64,000 bases of DNA. It comes from Rhodococcus coprophilus NBRC 100603 (GTDB lineage Bacteria > Actinomycetota > Actinomycetes > Mycobacteriales > Mycobacteriaceae). The translations under genes and the position numbers were made by a program. This document shows, one piece after another, positions 61,829 through 64,000 of the stretch; the first letter of the stretch is position 1; the number at the start of each line of letters is the position of its first letter. Location: positions 186,001-250,000 of the forward strand of contig NZ_BDAM01000003.1 in assembly GCF_001895045.1 (NCBI RefSeq), read 5' to 3'. Under the pieces are notes generated by a model. The model was not told the DNA's origin and ran no database searches. It saw only the letters and a program-made list of their open reading frames with translations.

Positions 61829-62575
61829 TCAGCCGACGATGTCGGTGACCCAGTTCTCGTTGCCGAGCGCGTCGATGACGGTGCCGTTGTAGATCACGGC
61901 AGGAGTGCCGGTCGCGCCGGTGGTGGCGAGCTTCTGACGACCCGCCTCGGCGTCGATCGCAGCCTGTTCCATGCGGGTGCCGTCGGTGATGCACTGCACG
62001 GTCTCGTCGGACGCTCCCGCATCGCGGGCCAACTGGGCGAGAGCGGCGTTGTCGAGATCGCTGTCGCTACCCTCCGCCGGCTGCGTGTCGGGCGAGAGCA
62101 ACGTGTCGTGGAACTTCGAGAACACCGCCGCGTCACCGCTTTCCGCGACGCACTGCGCGGCCGCCACGGCACGCGTCGAGTAGTCACCGCTGCTCGACAG
62201 CCGGTCGAGGAACGCAAGGATGTGGTAGCGAACGGCGATATCACCGTTGTCGATCGCCTGGGCAAGTTCCTGCGAGTGCTTGTGCTCGAGTTCGGCGCAG
62301 TACGGGCACATCGGGTCCTCGTAGAGGTCGATGGTCGCCGCGGCGTCGGGCCTGCCGACGAGAATCGCCCCGTCCTCGAGGCCCACCTCTACCGCCGCGT
62401 TCTGCACCGTGCCGTACCCGTCGTTGCGGGCATCGCTACCGCCCGACGACAACAGCACACCGCCGATGACGAGCGCCGCGATCACCACGACGGCAACGCC
62501 ACCGAGGATGTAGGTGAACTTGTTCGACGTCGGCTCAGGTGTGTACTTCGCCGACTTGACCTTCTTCGCATTCAC
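61829..62575 (-). CDS. DsbA-like thiol-disulfide protein, membrane-anchored
   Basis: 248 aa. One N-terminal membrane anchor (about 20-44), then an extracytoplasmic thioredoxin-fold domain with the redox motif MCPYC (Cys90, Cys93) and a cis-Pro segment GATGTPAVIYNG. It probably oxidises or reduces exported proteins. The adjacent MauE/DoxX-like gene is a probable electron partner. ATG at 62575. Confidence 0.9.
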   Translation of the reverse strand: MNAKKVKSAKYTPEPTSNKFTYILGGVAVVVIAALVIGGVLLSSGGSDARNDGYGTVQNAAVEVGLEDGAILVGRPDAAATIDLYEDPMCPYCAELEHKHSQELAQAIDNGDIAVRYHILAFLDRLSSSGDYSTRAVAAAQCVAESGDAAVFSKFHDTLLSPDTQPAEGSDSDLDNAALAQLARDAGASDETVQCITDGTRMEQAAIDAEAGRQKLATTGATGTPAVIYNGTVIDALGNENWVTDIVG

Positions 62576-62611
62576 GACATCTGCCCTTTGTTCGTCTGAG
62601 AATGTCCGGGT

Positions 62612-63100
62612 TCACTCTGCCACTGTGGACTGAGGGCGCACTGAGAACGTCCGCGATCCGGGGCCGAGTGCAAGTGGTGTGCGTGGGAACACCATGAGCC
62701 ACGCAGACGCCGCGAGGAATCCGAGGTCGCGCAGGATCTCGGAGAGGTAGTCCCAGGCGCCGACGTCGTTCACGACCCCACCACCCCCGAAGCACCCACA
62801 GTCGATGGACAGACCGCGTGCCCACGCGGACGCGATCGCCGCGATGAGCACGACCAGGCCGATCGCACTCGCCACTGCCGCCGGTCGCACGGCCAGACCC
62901 ACCAGCAGCAGTAGCCCCAGCGCGAGTTCGAGCGCCGGGAAGACCGCTGCGAAGGGTCGCACCAGATCGGACGGAAGGAGTTGGTACGCCCGTACCGCCA
63001 CCACGGTCTGGGTGGGGTCGGAGAATTTGATCCACCCCGAGACCAGCCAGACGGCGGCGAGAGTTACACGCGCGACCGTCGAGACGATACGAATCCACAC
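62612..63100 (-). CDS. MauE/DoxX-family redox membrane protein
   Basis: 162 aa, four membrane helices. The second half has a cysteine motif GLSIDCGCFGGGG, as in MauE-type proteins that recycle thiol oxidoreductases. It is upstream of the DsbA-like gene on the same strand (36-bp gap), so they form a disulfide pathway. Confidence 0.86.
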   Translation of the reverse strand: MWIRIVSTVARVTLAAVWLVSGWIKFSDPTQTVVAVRAYQLLPSDLVRPFAAVFPALELALGLLLLVGLAVRPAAVASAIGLVVLIAAIASAWARGLSIDCGCFGGGGVVNDVGAWDYLSEILRDLGFLAASAWLMVFPRTPLALGPGSRTFSVRPQSTVAE

Positions 63101-63110
63101 CGTTTCGACA

Positions 63111-64000
63111 CTACCGATCCTGTGCTCGGCTGCCAGTGTCGTTGCTCACGCCGCCGTCGTTGCTCACGCCGCCGTCGTTGCTCACGCCGCCGTCGTTGCT
63201 CACGCCGCCGTCGTTGCTCACGCCGCCGTCGCCGCTCACCGCGCCGTCGTTCCTCACGTCGTCGGCGGCGGGCGCCGCGTCGCGCGAGCGTCCGGCGAAG
63301 AACCACGGAATCGCGGCAATCAGCATGATCATGCCGGTGGCAGCGAATGCGGCCGAGAACGACAGGTGCTGGGCGAGCAAACCTGCCACGATCGGCCCGA
63401 TCACGGTGCCGATGTCAGCTGTCATCTGGAAGGTCGCGAGTACGGGGCCGCCGCGGGCCTTGCTGCCTACCACATCGGCCACCGCGGCTTGCTGCGACGG
63501 GTTCGACAATCCCGACCCCATACCGGCCACGAGCGAGGTGACGAGAAACAGCGCCACACTCTCGGTCAGGCCCATCACGATCGTCGAGACACCACACACC
63601 AGGAGCCCGGCGAGCACGAAGGGCCGTCGTCCGTAGCGGTCGGACCAGCGCCCGGATCGGATCAGGACGAGAGCGTTGCCCACGGCGAAGGCGGTCAGTG
63701 CCACGCCGGCGAACGCCTCACCCTGCTCGAGGGCTTCCACCACGAAGAGCGGCACCATGGCGACGCGGACACCGAAGACCACCCAGCCGTTCGCGAAGTT
63801 CGATCCGAGCGCGGCGCGGTAGACCGGGGAGCCGAGCGCTTCGCGCAGCCCCATCACCCGCAGTTCTTCACCTTTGGCAGGCTGCGCGAGATGCGACGAG
63901 CGCAACTGCACACCTACGACGGCAGCGGCGATCAGCAGGGCCACCGCGTAGATGAGGAACGGGGCGCGGAGCCCGAGTCCGGTGAGCGCACCGCCCACGA
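63111..64000 (-). CDS. MFS transporter, C-terminal part (5' end outside window)
   Basis: The last 296 residues or so of a major facilitator protein. Helices and the loop motif GRWSDRYGRRPFV (MFS motif A of the second half) are clear, as is NPSQQAAVADVVG. The C-terminus carries five or more copies of the hexapeptide GGVSND. The substrate is unknown, perhaps drugs or sugars. It ends 10 bp before the MauE-like gene on the same strand. The start lies beyond the right edge. Confidence 0.88.
   Translation of the reverse strand, partial: VGGALTGLGLRAPFLIYAVALLIAAAVVGVQLRSSHLAQPAKGEELRVMGLREALGSPVYRAALGSNFANGWVVFGVRVAMVPLFVVEALEQGEAFAGVALTAFAVGNALVLIRSGRWSDRYGRRPFVLAGLLVCGVSTIVMGLTESVALFLVTSLVAGMGSGLSNPSQQAAVADVVGSKARGGPVLATFQMTADIGTVIGPIVAGLLAQHLSFSAAFAATGMIMLIAAIPWFFAGRSRDAAPAADDVRNDGAVSGDGGVSNDGGVSNDGGVSNDGGVSNDGGVSNDTGSRAQDR
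63138..63263. repeat. 18-bp tandem repeat in the MFS gene end
   Basis: Unit GTCGTTGCTCACGCCGCC. Five perfect copies at 63138-63227, then two degenerate ones to 63263. On the coding strand each unit encodes six residues (GGVSND), so copy-number change keeps the frame. Likely to vary between strains. Confidence 0.9.

Noticed and set aside
61405-61848. A 147-codon gene ending beyond the tRNA
   Set aside because: Only its first third resembles integrase; the rest is the antisense of a terminator, the tRNA and non-coding DNA.
63138-63263. CRISPR-like repeat array
   Set aside because: The 18-bp units are contiguous without spacers and are read in frame as part of the transporter gene.

Overview
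The window is high-GC actinobacterial DNA, most likely Rhodococcus or a close member of the Mycobacteriales. The evidence is the strong C/G third-position bias, many GTG starts, 4-nt stop/start overlaps, mycothiol-type genes (an MscR-like dehydrogenase) and class Ib ribonucleotide reductase. Gene order follows the M. tuberculosis Rv3011c-Rv3053c block, as I recall it: gatA-gatC-ACT protein-ligA-core MetE-mnmA-iscS-etfAB-methyltransferase-GH57-GT4-acyltransferase-PQQ lipoprotein-THUMP-like-methyltransferase-echA-Nudix-ABC-serB-ctaD-fecB-nrdF/E/I/H. Extra genes are set into this backbone.

Region by region. 1-8.7 kb: the 3' part of gatA, gatC, an ACT-domain protein, a YhgE/Pip membrane protein paired with an ABC-type protein whose catalytic motifs have eroded, and ligA. 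7.7-13.0 kb: a tightly coupled cysteine desulfurase-MnmA-core MetE operon and etfBA. 13.1-16.8 kb: a methyltransferase, a GH57 branching enzyme and a GT4 glucosyltransferase, matching the methylglucose lipopolysaccharide / alpha-glucan set. 16.8-25.2 kb: amidase, hexapeptide acyltransferase, lipoprotein, two methyltransferases, enoyl-CoA hydratase, Nudix, ABC ATPase. 25.3-30.8 kb: GlgX-type debranching enzyme, an ArsR-arsenate-reductase fusion with a VOC protein, a Pth2-like protein and SerB. 30.9-38.9 kb: cytochrome oxidase subunit I, FecB-like lipoprotein, Nudix, and nrdHIEF behind paired NrdR-like boxes. 39.0-50.4 kb: a three-subunit molybdenum aldehyde oxidase/xanthine dehydrogenase of PaoABC type, an FMN reductase/TetR pair, a META lipoprotein, a nucleosidase, nadE, and a molybdopterin cluster (moaD, moaA, moeA, a moaC-moaB fusion, moaE) that can supply the cofactor for that enzyme. 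50.5-58.5 kb: DEAD-box helicase with a structured leader, COG0523 GTPase, the MscR/metallo-beta-lactamase formaldehyde-mycothiol pair, a small HhH protein, a cutinase-family protein and an unusual HATPase-like/LuxR regulator.

58.6-61.7 kb is the accessory part. An intact tRNA-Ala(GGC) sits at 61617-61689 and a copy of its 3' half lies 3 kb away at 58621-58663. Between them are a small unknown gene, an AbrB-type regulator with a palindromic operator, a two-gene ABC exporter and the C-terminal stub of a tyrosine recombinase. I read this as the worn remnant of an integrative element that still carries a regulated exporter.

61.8-64 kb: a DsbA-like thiol protein, a MauE/DoxX-like membrane partner and an MFS transporter whose C-terminus is built from an 18-bp tandem repeat; this last gene runs off the window.
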